Notes: generated by a model from the letters alone, not told the origin. Numbered from the stretch's first letter, positions 1 to 8,629 are shown. The stretch: 36,675 nucleotides of DNA from Sphingobium chlorophenolicum (GCF_000722875.1 NZ_JFHR01000051.1:1-36675), one strand, 5' to 3'. Translations and numbers: made by a program.

Positions 1-6
1 CAGTGT

Positions 7-83
<77 letters not shown>

Positions 84-133
84 ACGCCATAATATTGGTC
101 GATGACATAGCGACGCCCCTCCCACCAGGCAAC

Positions 134-335
134 GTGGACAAATTCGAGACTCGTCGGACTGAGTGATTTGGGTGGAATCGGACTATTCTCCGTTCGCCCT
201 GAGCTTGCCGAAGCCCTTCATTTTTCTTGTGGAGCCATGGATTTGAAGAAGAAGTGAAGCCCTTCGACAAGCTCAGGGCGAACGGTTTTCTTGTGACCGC
301 CATTGGCCATTTCTCGACATTCCGAATTTGTCCAC
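134..335 (+). repeat. MITE-like repeat, copy A
   Basis: The element is bounded by a perfect 12-base terminal inverted repeat, GTGGACAAATTC (134-145) and GAATTTGTCCAC (324-335). Inside the left end is a version of the conserved block that ends in GTGATTTGGGTGG; inside the right end is GCCATTTCTCGACATTCC. The interior holds a 23-base inverted repeat (191-213 and 262-284, one mismatch) beginning CGTTCGCCCTGAGC, different from the interior hairpins of the other copies. There is no coding capacity. It fills most of the 84-535 gap between the tRNA and the sigma factor gene; I saw no gene in the rest of that gap. Confidence 0.8.
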
Positions 336-498
336 ATGGACCAAATCAGCCAGCTTTGCGGCAATCCCGCCTCAGATCAGGAGGCCATATTGCGGCGTCT
401 CCTTACAGCCATTTGGCTCCATCGCATGATGTACGCCTCCGCCCGCAGCAGAAGTGCGGCATAGGCGGATATCCCCTTTCCATGGCTTGATCGTCTTC

Positions 499-515
499 TT
501 GCGAGTCGCTCGCAA
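499..515. promoter_or_regulatory. Candidate Fur-type operator upstream of the sigma factor gene
   Basis: TTGCGAGTCGCTCGCAA is an inverted repeat with 7-base arms, 20 bases upstream of the FecI-like ATG. The spacing and the TTGxGA/TCxCAA arms resemble the 7-1-7 Fur box of Proteobacteria (TGAGAATnATTCTCA). Iron control of a fecI-type gene by Fur is well established in other bacteria; its operation here is inferred from the sequence only. Confidence 0.4.
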
Positions 516-535
516 TTGAATTATGCGGGCAGGCC

Positions 536-1048
536 ATGTCGACCAATGCCATCGCCTTGACGCGCCTGCTGTTGCGCGAGCGTTCATCGCTGTTGCGGGT
601 CGCCGAGCGGATCCTGCGTGATCGCCCAGCTGCGGAGGACGTGACGCAAAGCCTCTGGCTTCGGGTCCAGCGCGTCGAGGACCATCCCCCCATCGTCAAC
701 AAACGCGCCTATCTCTACCGGCTGGCCACGAACCTTGCCGCCGATCATCGCCGCGCGGCTCGCCGTCATGAGGCGCTGGTCGTCGAATGCGACACTGCCG
801 AGCAAGTCCCCTGTACTGCCCCATCGGCGGAACGCAGGATGCTGGACAGGGAGCAAGTGGCGCGGCTGATGAAGGCGGTCGATGAACTGCCGCCGCGCTG
901 CCGCGAAGTGTTCATCCTGCGCAAGCTGGAAAATATGCCCGTTCACGAAATCTGCGCGAAGCTCGGCATTTCCCGCAGCATGGTCGCCCGCCATATGGAC
1001 AATGCGCTGCGCCGATGCTTCGACCGGATGCAAGAGCCGGGCGAATGA
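536..1048 (+). CDS. FecI-like ECF RNA polymerase sigma factor
   Basis: This 170-residue protein has the size and two-domain layout of ECF sigma factors. Region 2 lies at about residues 10-75: RPAAEDVTQSLWLRV covers the conserved AEDVxQ motif, and RAYLYRLATNLAADHRR covers the -10-recognising helix. Region 4 lies at about 105-160: ELPPRCREVFILRKLENM followed by the helix-turn-helix ICAKLGISRSMVARHM. The FecI assignment rests on the FecR-like gene 107 bases downstream and the STN-containing receptor after that, the standard cell-surface signalling arrangement. It would direct RNA polymerase to the receptor gene once released by FecR. A Fur-like palindrome precedes it. The ATG at 536 was chosen because region 2 follows directly; its ribosome binding site is weak. 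Confidence 0.92.
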   Translation: MSTNAIALTRLLLRERSSLLRVAERILRDRPAAEDVTQSLWLRVQRVEDHPPIVNKRAYLYRLATNLAADHRRAARRHEALVVECDTAEQVPCTAPSAERRMLDREQVARLMKAVDELPPRCREVFILRKLENMPVHEICAKLGISRSMVARHMDNALRRCFDRMQEPGE

Positions 1049-1154
1049 AGCTTTTTTTTGGCGGCGCGGGTCTACGTTCGCCACGGCCAAACGTCATAGT
1101 CATGAACAATTCACGCCGACGGCCCCTAAGGCATGGTGCGGGAGGACATGGATC

Positions 1155-2129
1155 ATGACGGCCGAACAGCCTCTTCCGCGCCATATCAGCGATCAGGCGT
1201 CGCGTTGGATCGCCGCACGGGACGCAGGCATCATGACGCCCGACGACGACGAAGCGCTGAAGGCGTGGATCGACGCCGACCCGCGACATGCGCAAGCATT
1301 TGCCGAAGTCGGACGCCTTTGGGAGCAGCTTGGCGACGATCCCTTCCGCGAAGCCCTGCGCGAGCGGCCCTGTGCGCCTGTCGTCCCGTTGGCGGCCCGG
1401 AAGCAGCAATCCCGCCGCATCTGGATTCCCACGGCATTGGCGGCGTCCCTGGCCCTTTTCGCGGTGGGGGCGATCCAGGACTGGCCGACCCGATGGCGGG
1501 CGGATGCGTCGACCGCTGTCGGCGAGCGAAAGCAGGTCGCGCTGGCCGACGGTTCGCATGTCCTGCTCGACACCGACAGCGCGATCGAGATCGGTTATCT
1601 ATCCGACCGGCGGGTCATTCGCCTGCTCAAGGGCGAGGCGGCTTTCACCGTCGCCGCCGATCCAAGGCGCCCTTTCACCGTCGAAGCCGGGACCGGGACG
1701 ACCACGGCGCTCGGCACCCGCTTCATCGTCAGCCGACGGGGGCAGGGGGTCGAGGTGACCGTCACGGAACATAGCGTGCGCATCGGATCATTCGCCGCGC
1801 CCGCCCGCTTCACCGATGTGACGGAGGGGGAACGGCTGCGCTACGGACCGGCCGGACTGTCCGCGCCCGAACGGACTGACGTACGGATCGCTTCGGCCTG
1901 GACGCGGGGGTTGCTGCTGTTCGTCGACCGCCCCCTGGGCGAGGTCGTCGCCGAACTCAATCGCTACCATAGCGGTTATATCGGGGTGATCGGCGCGGAC
2001 CTGGCCAGGCATCGCGTGAGCGGCGGGGTGCGCATCGACGATCCCGTGGGTGCGGTCGACAGTCTGGAGCGCATGCTAGGCATCCATTCCGCCCGCCTGA
2101 CCGACCGGCTGATCTTCCTGCACGGCTGA
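1155..2129 (+). CDS. FecR-like anti-sigma/signal-transducing inner-membrane protein
   Basis: The 324-residue product has the FecR layout. A cytoplasmic N-terminal region (about 10-65, DUF4880 type, HISDQASRWIAARDAG) binds the sigma factor. One membrane span lies at about 90-107. The periplasmic FecR domain (about 115-220) contains VALADGSHVLLDTDS and ALGTRF, and the C-terminal domain (about 255-324, DUF4974 type) contains PLGEVVAELNRYH. In this family the C-terminal part contacts the STN domain of the receptor and passes the signal to the sigma factor. The frame is open further upstream, but the ATG at 1155 has a good ribosome binding site (GGGAGGA, 1139-1145) and starts just before the conserved region. 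It sits between sigma factor and receptor genes, its expected partners. Confidence 0.9.
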   Translation: MTAEQPLPRHISDQASRWIAARDAGIMTPDDDEALKAWIDADPRHAQAFAEVGRLWEQLGDDPFREALRERPCAPVVPLAARKQQSRRIWIPTALAASLALFAVGAIQDWPTRWRADASTAVGERKQVALADGSHVLLDTDSAIEIGYLSDRRVIRLLKGEAAFTVAADPRRPFTVEAGTGTTTALGTRFIVSRRGQGVEVTVTEHSVRIGSFAAPARFTDVTEGERLRYGPAGLSAPERTDVRIASAWTRGLLLFVDRPLGEVVAELNRYHSGYIGVIGADLARHRVSGGVRIDDPVGAVDSLERMLGIHSARLTDRLIFLHG

Positions 2130-2142
2130 CCGGCGCCCGTTC

Positions 2143-2168
2143 GAAAAAAATCGCCAGGCCACGTCTAC
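2143..2168 (+). promoter_or_regulatory. Candidate FecI-type promoter of the receptor gene
   Basis: The gap between the fecR-like stop and the receptor gene contains GAAAAAAAT (2143-2151) followed after ten bases by CGTCTAC (2162-2168). An A-rich upstream block followed by a CGTC-containing -10 is typical of promoters read by ECF sigma factors. A related GTCTACG follows a T-tract between the sigma factor and fecR genes (about 1050-1077). This is pattern matching by eye. Confidence 0.3.
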
Positions 2169-2196
2169 ATCCGGCGCTTCGAAACGTCAGAGTATA

Positions 2197-4686
2197 ATGA
2201 GGGTCATTTGCAATAGCAGAATGATCCTATCGTCGACGTTCGGGGGTTTGCTGGTGAGCAGTTTCAAGAAATATCGCAATCGCGCATTGTCGGGAATGCT
2301 CGCGGTGGCTGTGCTGGACGGCGCGCTCTTCATGGCCCCCGGCGTGGCGGAGGCGCAAAGCGCGGCCGCCTATGCCATTCCGGCCGGATCGCTGGCGGAG
2401 GCGTTGACCGATTATATCGAGGCGAGCGGCGTCGCGCTGGTCTATGACGCGTCGCTTGCCCGTGGCCGGACATCGCCCGGACTCAGGGGCAGTTTCGAAC
2501 CGGCGGAGGCTTTGTCGCGCCTGCTGGCCGACACCGGCCTGACCTTCCGGCAGACCGGACCGCGCGCCTTCACGCTGGAGCAGGCCCCCCGGCCTGCGCC
2601 GGGCGCCATCGAACTGGGGCCTGTCCGCATCGATGGGCAGGGCGCGAAAACGACCGGTCCCGCCATCCCGCCAACCGGTATGATCGGAACGTTGCCTCCC
2701 CCCTATGCGGGCGGTCAGGTTGCGCGGGGCGCCAGGCTGGGCGGCCTGGGGAATGTCGACCTGTTCAGCACGCCGTTCAATATCACCAGCTTCACCGCGG
2801 AACTGATCCAGGATCAGCAGGCGCGGGGCCTGTCCGAAGTGCTCTATAATGATCCGTCGGTCCGGCCCTATGATTCAGCGGGCGGCTGGACAGAAGGCAA
2901 TGCGTTCATTCGCGGCTTCGCGCAAAATATCGGCAGCACATTGTTCAACGGCGTGTTCGGCCTGCTGCCCAATTATGTGCCGATGGAAATCGCCGAGCGG
3001 GTCGAGGTGCTGAAGGGGCCGAGCGCGATGCTCAACGGCCTGACGCCCGTGGGCGGGATCGGCGGCAATGTGAACGTCGTCGCCAAGCGCGCGGGGGACG
3101 CGCCGCTGACCAGGGTGTCGGCGCAATATCTGTCCGACGGGGTGATTGGCGGCGATGTCGACGTCGGCCGCAGGTTCGGGGCGGACGGCGCGTTCGGCGT
3201 CCGCGCCAACTTGGCCTATAGCGCGGGCGACACCGCCATCGACCATCAGGAACAGAAATCCCGATTTGCGTCCATCGCCCTTGATTATCAGGGCGACGGG
3301 GTGCGCGCGTCGGTCGACGCCTTCCACCAGAAATATCAGATGGATGGCGTTTTCCGTTCCTCCTTCAGCTTCATCGGCCCGGTGATTCCGGCACCGCCCA
3401 AATCGCATATCGCGCCCATCCATGGCGGCGGCTTCACGCTGGAAGGCTGGGGCATTGTGGGTCGGCTGGAGGTTGACCTGCTGCCCGATTGGACAGTGCA
3501 TGCCGTCGCCGCGAAATCGGTCGCCAAGAACGGGTCGACATCCTTCACCCTCACGACGCAGGTCGACTCCGACGGGAATTTCCGCGGGCGGCCCGGCGCA
3601 GGCTGGACCGGCCCGAAGCGCGATCATCAGGAAATCGGGCTGACGGGCAGTTTCACGACCGGCCCGATTGCGCATCGGCTGTCGATCACCGGCGCCCGCA
3701 TGAACCGGATAGGCCTCTCTTCGGGGGGCACGACCGGCGTGAACGTTCCGGGCAATATCTATCGCAGCATATATGCGACGGTGACCCCGCTTCCGGCGGT
3801 GCGCTACAAGTCCAATCAGGGCACGACGCAGGGCATCGCGATCGTGGACTCGCTGTCCTATGGGGATGTGCTGACGCTGATCGCGGGTGTCCGCTATCAG
3901 GAGGTCAACAACAAGAATTTCAACCCGAACGGCACGTTGCGCAGCACCCCCTATAAGGAGCATGCCCTGACGCCGATGGGCGGTTTCGTGGTGAAGCCGT
4001 TCGGCAAGGCCGTCTCGCTCTACGCCAACTATGTCCAGGGCCTGGAGGACGGCGCGAACGTCACCGACGTGACCGCGCCCAATTTCGGCGAAAGCTTCCC
4101 CCCCTACAAGGCGGAGCAGTTCGAGGCAGGCGTCAAATGGGATGGCGGCGACATCGGCGTCACCACGGCGATCTTCCAGATCAGTCAGCCCAGCCTGTTG
4201 CAGGACCCGTTCACCAGGCGTTACGAGGCGGACGGCAGGCAGCGCAATCGCGGCGTCGAACTGAGCATCTTCGGGCAGCCGACGCCGCAACTGCGCATCC
4301 AGGGCGGCGCATCCTATATCGACGCCATATTGGTCAGGACGCCCAGCGGCGCCAATGACGGCAATCGGGCCCCCGGCGTTGGCAAGGTCCAGGCCAGCCT
4401 GGGCGTCGACTGGTCGATCAAGCAGGTGCCCGGCTTCGCGCTCAACGGCCGCTATATCTATTCGAGCAGCGCCTTCATCAACCCGGCCAACAGCCAGCGG
4501 GTCGATGGCTGGACGAAGGTCGACCTGGGCGCACGTTACCGCATGGCGATTGCAGGCCGCCCCGTGGTCTGGCGGATCACGGTCGAAAATGCGCTGGGCC
4601 ATGATTACTGGCTGGCATCCAATTTCGGCAGTGCGACGCAGAGCGCGCCGCGCACCTTCGTGCTTTCGGGCGCGATCGACCTTTGA
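2197..4686 (+). CDS. FecA/siderophore-type TonB-dependent outer-membrane receptor with STN domain
   Basis: This 829-residue outer-membrane transporter has a signal peptide ending near VAEA (about residue 53). An STN signalling domain follows (about 58-128, from AYAIPAGSLAEAL). The plug domain (about 175-300) includes AFIRGFAQN and ERVEVLKGPSAMLNG, and the beta-barrel fills the rest, ending in ...VLSGAIDL. The STN domain marks a transducer that signals through the FecR-like protein encoded just upstream. The ligand is probably a ferric siderophore, because the plug resembles siderophore receptors more than the catabolic receptors elsewhere in the window; this is inference. The start is uncertain: the ATG at 2197 and another at 2221 have weak ribosome sites, while a GTG at 2254 follows a GGGGG tract and gives a more normal signal peptide. 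Confidence 0.9.
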   Translation: MRVICNSRMILSSTFGGLLVSSFKKYRNRALSGMLAVAVLDGALFMAPGVAEAQSAAAYAIPAGSLAEALTDYIEASGVALVYDASLARGRTSPGLRGSFEPAEALSRLLADTGLTFRQTGPRAFTLEQAPRPAPGAIELGPVRIDGQGAKTTGPAIPPTGMIGTLPPPYAGGQVARGARLGGLGNVDLFSTPFNITSFTAELIQDQQARGLSEVLYNDPSVRPYDSAGGWTEGNAFIRGFAQNIGSTLFNGVFGLLPNYVPMEIAERVEVLKGPSAMLNGLTPVGGIGGNVNVVAKRAGDAPLTRVSAQYLSDGVIGGDVDVGRRFGADGAFGVRANLAYSAGDTAIDHQEQKSRFASIALDYQGDGVRASVDAFHQKYQMDGVFRSSFSFIGPVIPAPPKSHIAPIHGGGFTLEGWGIVGRLEVDLLPDWTVHAVAAKSVAKNGSTSFTLTTQVDSDGNFRGRPGAGWTGPKRDHQEIGLTGSFTTGPIAHRLSITGARMNRIGLSSGGTTGVNVPGNIYRSIYATVTPLPAVRYKSNQGTTQGIAIVDSLSYGDVLTLIAGVRYQEVNNKNFNPNGTLRSTPYKEHALTPMGGFVVKPFGKAVSLYANYVQGLEDGANVTDVTAPNFGESFPPYKAEQFEAGVKWDGGDIGVTTAIFQISQPSLLQDPFTRRYEADGRQRNRGVELSIFGQPTPQLRIQGGASYIDAILVRTPSGANDGNRAPGVGKVQASLGVDWSIKQVPGFALNGRYIYSSSAFINPANSQRVDGWTKVDLGARYRMAIAGRPVVWRITVENALGHDYWLASNFGSATQSAPRTFVLSGAIDL

Positions 4687-4717
4687 CGCCAACATCGTTC
4701 AACAAAAGGAGACTGCT

Positions 4718-5218
4718 ATGAAATTCCTTCTTTGCGCCGCCGCCCTGGCGACCGTCGCGGGCGTTGCGCCATTGGCGGCGCAGACCCATGAGATGCCCGG
4801 CTTCATGCAGGATTGGGACGCGAACCACGACAATAAGGTGCCGCGCGCCGAATTCGACGCCGCGCGGGCGGTCCGCTTCGGCAAGGTCGACGCCAATAGC
4901 GACGGGGGAGCGACGGCCGAGGAATATCTGTCCGAATATCTGAACCGCAAGAAGGACGAATTCAACGTGCCCGGCCAAAGCAATGACGACAAGCTGGCCA
5001 GCTATCAGCGCGCGATCCGTCAGACCTATGCCCGGTTCAACGCCCTCGACAAGGATCGCGACGGCAAGATGACGAAGGCCGAATTCGACGTTTCCGGCGG
5101 GCGCGTCTTCGCCAGGATGGATGACGACAAGGACGGCACGGTGACGCTGGCCGACGTGAAGGCGGTGATCGCCAAATCGGCCGCCAATGCGAAAGCCGAT
5201 GCGGCGGCCCAGCCCTGA
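4718..5218 (+). CDS. Secreted four-EF-hand calcium-binding protein
   Basis: The 166-residue protein starts with a signal peptide (cut near LAAQ, about residue 22). It carries four EF-hand type loops, each with the D-x-[DN]-x-D spacing: D34-E45 (DANHDNK), D58-E69 (DANSDGG), D111-E122 (DKDRDGK) and D135-D146 (DDDKDGT). It is thus a small periplasmic calmodulin-like protein. A clear ribosome binding site (AAAGGAGA, 4705-4712) precedes the ATG at 4718, 31 bases after the receptor stop. Its place between a siderophore-type receptor and a TonB gene suggests a role linked to uptake or envelope signalling, but no specific function is known to me. The second loop has Gly-Ala where Lys-hydrophobic is usual, so it may bind calcium poorly. 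Confidence 0.85.
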   Translation: MKFLLCAAALATVAGVAPLAAQTHEMPGFMQDWDANHDNKVPRAEFDAARAVRFGKVDANSDGGATAEEYLSEYLNRKKDEFNVPGQSNDDKLASYQRAIRQTYARFNALDKDRDGKMTKAEFDVSGGRVFARMDDDKDGTVTLADVKAVIAKSAANAKADAAAQP

Positions 5219-5223
5219 ACCGG

Positions 5224-5256
5224 AACCGGCGGATGCCAGCGAAGCATCCGCCGGTT
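5224..5256 (+). terminator. Strong hairpin after the EF-hand gene
   Basis: AACCGGCGGATGC and its exact complement form a 13-base stem with a 7-base loop, five bases after the EF-hand stop codon. No T-tract follows, so it may act as a factor-dependent terminator, an attenuator before tonB, or an RNA-stabilising structure. It would lie inside the tonB reading frame if that gene started at 5187. Confidence 0.55.
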
Positions 5257-5279
5257 CGCCATCATCGGGCGACGCTTTC

Positions 5280-6041
5280 ATGCTGCTGGACAGGATCGAT
5301 CCCGACAATGCCGTTCCGCGCGCGGGGATTATCGGCATTGTTCCGGCCAGGGAAGAGGCAACGGCCGGCGGACGCTGGCAGGGCCATGGCGGCGGACGCC
5401 TACGATGGTTCGGCCTTGCCGCCACGGTGCTGGTCCATGCGCTGGTCGGAATCGGCCTGATCTTCACCATCTCCGGTCGCCCCGTGAGGCACGCGGCGCA
5501 ACCGGCGTTGACAGTCGTCGACCTGCGGCTTCCCGTCGCGCCCGTGCCGCCGCTGCCGAAGGATGAGGCTGAGACGCCGCCCATCCCCCCGGTCGAGACG
5601 ATAAGGCAGCCGGACCCGGTGGAGCCGCCGCCGCCCGTCGTCCGTAACCCCGTCGCCATGGTCGCGCCGCCGCCCGCCCCGGTGGAGCGCGCGACCGAGC
5701 CGGTTCCGGTCCCGGACCCTCCGCCGCCCGCGCCGCCCGCATCCGACGGACAGGATAGCTGGGAGGGCCGCGTGCTCGCCGCGCTGAACAGGCATCTTCG
5801 CTATCCGCGCAACGCGCTGGCGCGCCGCGAACAGGGCGCGCCGCTGATCCGTTTCGTGATGGACCGCGACGGCAGGGTCATGTCGGTCGGATTGCGGCGC
5901 ACATCGGGATCGGCGGACCTCGATCGCGAGGCGCTGTCGCTGCCGACGCGGGCCCAGCCGCTGCCCAAGCCCCCCGACGACCGGCCCGGCGCGACGCTGG
6001 AACTGGTTGTGCCCATCCAGTTCTTTCTGCACGGGCGGTGA
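5280..6041 (+). CDS. TonB energy-transducing protein
   Basis: This 253-residue protein has the three TonB parts: one N-terminal membrane span (about 43-64, containing the conserved-type His in ATVLVHALVG), a long proline-rich periplasmic spacer (about 80-165, many PPP runs), and a C-terminal TonB domain (about 170-253, LNRHLRYPRNALAR and VMDRDGRVMSVGL). It would couple the proton motive force to receptor opening, with ExbB and ExbD supplied from elsewhere since neither is in the window. I chose the ATG at 5280 because the frame's earlier ATG (5187) lies inside the EF-hand gene and would place a 13-base hairpin in the coding region; the earlier start remains possible. It is probably dedicated to the FecA-like receptor in the same unit. 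Confidence 0.85.
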   Translation: MLLDRIDPDNAVPRAGIIGIVPAREEATAGGRWQGHGGGRLRWFGLAATVLVHALVGIGLIFTISGRPVRHAAQPALTVVDLRLPVAPVPPLPKDEAETPPIPPVETIRQPDPVEPPPPVVRNPVAMVAPPPAPVERATEPVPVPDPPPPAPPASDGQDSWEGRVLAALNRHLRYPRNALARREQGAPLIRFVMDRDGRVMSVGLRRTSGSADLDREALSLPTRAQPLPKPPDDRPGATLELVVPIQFFLHGR

Positions 6042-6042
6042 T

Positions 6043-6281
6043 ATAGACAAATTCAAAACTTGCCGGACGGGGGATTTGGGTGGTTAGCCGACCTCTCCTA
6101 TTCCTCCCCATCGAGAGATGGGGAGGGGGACCGGCCGAAGGCTGGTGGAGGGGAAGATGGCACGACCTGCGCATTTCCCCTCCACCACTCGCTGCGCGAG
6201 CGGTCCCCCTCCCCACGCTGCGCGTAGGGAGGAATTGATGTCCGCCATTGGCCATTTCCCGGCATTCCGGAATTTGGCCAC
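6043..6281 (+). repeat. MITE-like repeat, copy B
   Basis: The ends are diverged copies of the family termini: ATAGACAAATTC (6043-6054) and GAATTTGGCCAC (6270-6281), with the inner blocks GGGGGATTTGGGTGG and GGCCATTTCCCGGCATTCC. The interior contains the hairpin CTCCCCATCGAGAGATGGGGAG and an outer palindrome made from GGTGGAGGGGAA and its complement. It starts two bases after the tonB stop and ends 12 bases before the stop of the opposing monooxygenase gene, filling the convergent gap. It could serve as a bidirectional terminator. Confidence 0.75.
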
Positions 6282-6293
6282 GATCCTAATGCC

Positions 6294-7511
6294 CTAATCG
6301 ATGCCTTTGGCGGCGCGGATCGAATTTATCATCGAAGATTCCAGCAGATAATGGAGGGAAAGCTGCGGATCGTCGGCAATGGCCCGTAGCTGATCCTGCG
6401 CCTGCCGTTTGGCATCCGGATCCCGCTCTTCGATCATCGCCTTGTTGCGGATGCTGGCCTTCTGCACGAATTCGATGTTGGCGCCGCGCCGTTGGCGGTT
6501 ATATCTGTCCAGCAGCGCTTCATCGGCGCGATTGTGCCACACGTCGGCCAGCTTTTCGGCAAGATTGGCCGCATCCTGAACCCCGCTGTTCAGGCCGAAG
6601 CCCCCCAGCGGATTGTTGATATGCGCCGCGTCGCCCGCCAGCAGGATGCGTCCTTTGCGGAATTGGCGAGCCACGCGCTGGTGGACGCGATAGATGCCCG
6701 AATAGCGCAGGTGGAGTTCTTCTGCGCCCGCGACGATATCGACAAGCCGAGACTGGACATTGGCAGGGTCCAGGACTTCATCGTCAGTCAATGAAGGATC
6801 GGTGGGATAGGTGATCCGCCAATTGGGCTCTCCATCCTCATTTTCCAGCCGCAATACCACCGCCCACCGGTCGGGATCGGTGACGTAATTGGTGTAGGTG
6901 AAACCGAAGCGCGTGAGATCGTCGGCAAGATTGGTGACGACGAAGCGTTCCGGCCATGTGAACCCCTCAAATTCAATTCCGGCGGATTTGCGGACCTGGC
7001 TTCGCGCGCCGTCCGCGCCGACCAGCCAGCGGCCGCTCACGCAATGGGAGGTTCCTTCGCGATCCGCATATTCGACCAGGACGCCGTCGTCCCGTTCGGT
7101 GAACCCGGTGACGCGGGCGTCCGGACGAACCTCCGCATTGGCGTGCTTTGCCAGCGCGGCGAGCAGCACGGGCATGACCTTCTGCTGGCCCAGATGAAAG
7201 CGATAGGGATAGTCGGTCTCCTGCGCCAGAATGCCCAGGTCGAATTCCGCGACGACCGATCCATCGCGATTGCGGACCTGCCATATCGGAATTTTCAGCC
7301 CGATCTCCATCAGGGAGGGCAGGACTCCCAGACGATCCAGAATATCCAGCGTCGGCGGATGGAAGGCGGCGCCACGGGGGTCCTGGATGGGTGTCGACGC
7401 CGCTTCCAGGACCAGGACGGGCACGCCGCGCTGGACCAGGTCGAGGGCCGCGATCAGGCCGACGGGGCCTCCTCCGGCGACGATAACGCGATCTTCCATG
7501 GCCAGGGCCAT
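6294..7511 (-). CDS. FAD-dependent aromatic monooxygenase (PF01494 type)
   Basis: This 405-residue flavoprotein has an N-terminal Rossmann motif for FAD (VIVAGGGPVGLIAAL, about 9-23) and the second FAD motif LLAGDAAHINNPLGG. Together these define the single-component p-hydroxybenzoate hydroxylase-like family that uses NAD(P)H and O2 to hydroxylate phenolic rings. Its length is close to salicylate or 4-hydroxybenzoate hydroxylases and shorter than MhpA-type enzymes, which carry an extra C-terminal domain. The frame is open upstream to 7772, into the divergent regulator gene, but the ATG at 7511 has a good ribosome binding site (AGGAGA) and begins just before the FAD motif. It is divergent from a LysR gene, a usual regulator-target pair. 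The substrate is unknown; a route to catechol would fit the catABC genes. Confidence 0.88.
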   Translation of the reverse strand: MALAMEDRVIVAGGGPVGLIAALDLVQRGVPVLVLEAASTPIQDPRGAAFHPPTLDILDRLGVLPSLMEIGLKIPIWQVRNRDGSVVAEFDLGILAQETDYPYRFHLGQQKVMPVLLAALAKHANAEVRPDARVTGFTERDDGVLVEYADREGTSHCVSGRWLVGADGARSQVRKSAGIEFEGFTWPERFVVTNLADDLTRFGFTYTNYVTDPDRWAVVLRLENEDGEPNWRITYPTDPSLTDDEVLDPANVQSRLVDIVAGAEELHLRYSGIYRVHQRVARQFRKGRILLAGDAAHINNPLGGFGLNSGVQDAANLAEKLADVWHNRADEALLDRYNRQRRGANIEFVQKASIRNKAMIEERDPDAKRQAQDQLRAIADDPQLSLHYLLESSMINSIRAAKGID

Positions 7512-7617
7512 CCATTTTCTCCTGCAATGATTTTCGAACTGCTTGGACCAGCCCGGATGCAGGGCACATTTTCCCAGGTGGCCGTCCTTCTCCAGACCGG
7601 AGATCACATCGTCCTCA

Positions 7618-7630
7618 TTCACTTTTTGCA
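7618..7630 (-). promoter_or_regulatory. Candidate LysR box in the monooxygenase/lysR divergent promoter
   Basis: Read on the minus strand this is TGCAAAAAGTGAA, a T-N11-A sequence typical of LysR-type binding sites. It lies 60 bases upstream of the lysR start and about 107 upstream of the monooxygenase start. Similar sites with the core TGCrAAwwwcG occur in the promoter regions of the MFS gene (10297-10309, minus) and of the TonB receptor gene (10588-10600, plus), each oriented toward its gene. Confidence 0.4.
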
Positions 7631-7690
7631 TGTGCTCGCCTAGGCATGAGGGGGTATGAGCCATGAAGGTGGCCGGCGGGGAGAGAGGTG

Positions 7691-8629
7691 ATGTTGAAAC
7701 TGGCCGATATAGGCCTGGCCGAATTGCAGGTGTTTGAAGCCATCTACCGCTGCCGGAGCGTCGTGGAGGCAAGTCGCGTGCTCGATTTGCCGCAGCCCAC
7801 CGTCAGCCGCTGGCTCGCGAAGTTGCGCGACCATTTCGGCGACGCGCTGTTCGTCAGGACTCCGCGGGGCATGGAACCGACAGAAGCGGCCGACGCGATC
7901 ATCGGTCCGGTTCGGGACATGCTGCGCATATATCGGGACCGGCTGATGCAGGAGCGCGCCTTCGATCCCCGATCGACAAGCCGCAACTTCCGCATAGCCG
8001 CATCCGATTTCGGCCAGCTTACCGTTCTGCCCATATTGGACCGCTGGTCGGCCGAAGAGGCGCCCAAGGCCCGCTTTTCTTCGGTGGCGGTCGATCGGCA
8101 GACATTGGCCGCTGGCCTTGAATCCGGCGATATCGATATCGCATTCGGGGGATTTCCCGCGCTCTATTCGGGGGTTATCGAACAGACGCTGTATGAGGAC
8201 AGCTATGTTTGCGCCATGCGGCGCGGGCATCCATTGCTCGACCGCCCCTTTACCGTCGAGGCGTTCCGCGACGCGACCCATGTGCTGGTGAGCGCCAGGA
8301 CGGCCGGGCATATCCATCATGAAGTCGAAGCGCGCATCATGGCGCTGGTCTCGCCGGAAAATGTGCGCCTGACGTCCAACAGTTTCCTGGTGGCGCCGCT
8401 GCTGATCGGGCAGACCGATATGGTCTTGACCGTGCCGAGGCGGGTGGCGCTGATCTTCAAGAGTCAGATCGATCTGGAAATGGTTCCGCTGCCGTTCGAC
8501 CTTCCCCGCTTCCAGGTGAAGCAATATTGGCATGAAAGGTCGAAGCACGACCCGGGGCATCAATGGCTGCGGCATGGCGTTGCGGATCTGCTGGCCCGAA
8601 GGGCGTCGTTGGCAGGCAGTAGCGAGTGA
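7691..8629 (+). CDS. LysR-type transcriptional regulator
   Basis: The 312-residue protein has the LysR layout: an N-terminal winged helix-turn-helix (about 5-65, VLDLPQPTVSRWLAKLRDHFGDALFVR) and a periplasmic-binding-protein-like effector domain (about 95-300). It resembles the NahR/LinR-like subgroup by eye, which responds to aromatic inducers. It is divergent from the flavin monooxygenase with 179 bases between the starts, so control of that gene is likely. A GTG directly before the ATG could also initiate, but the ATG at 7691 has better spacing from GGGGAG (7678-7683). The last codons run into repeat copy C, whose GTGATT block supplies the TGA stop, so the C-terminus may have been reshaped by the insertion. 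Confidence 0.92.
   Translation: MLKLADIGLAELQVFEAIYRCRSVVEASRVLDLPQPTVSRWLAKLRDHFGDALFVRTPRGMEPTEAADAIIGPVRDMLRIYRDRLMQERAFDPRSTSRNFRIAASDFGQLTVLPILDRWSAEEAPKARFSSVAVDRQTLAAGLESGDIDIAFGGFPALYSGVIEQTLYEDSYVCAMRRGHPLLDRPFTVEAFRDATHVLVSARTAGHIHHEVEARIMALVSPENVRLTSNSFLVAPLLIGQTDMVLTVPRRVALIFKSQIDLEMVPLPFDLPRFQVKQYWHERSKHDPGHQWLRHGVADLLARRASLAGSSE

Noticed and set aside
134..335. Remnant of an insertion sequence with a transposase
   Set aside because: None of the GTGGACAAATTC elements contains any transposase-like coding sequence, so only a MITE-like repeat is claimed.
2875..4695. A 606-codon open frame antisense to the FecA-like receptor
   Set aside because: Shadow of a well-supported gene, with skewed composition and no motif.
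5187..5279. An earlier TonB start at 5187 inside the EF-hand gene
   Set aside because: It has no ribosome binding site and would include a 13-base terminator-like hairpin in the coding region. It remains possible, but 5280 is simpler.
7512..7772. An N-terminal extension of the flavin monooxygenase to 7772
   Set aside because: It would run through the divergent promoter into lysR. The start at 7511 has a good ribosome site and begins at the FAD motif.
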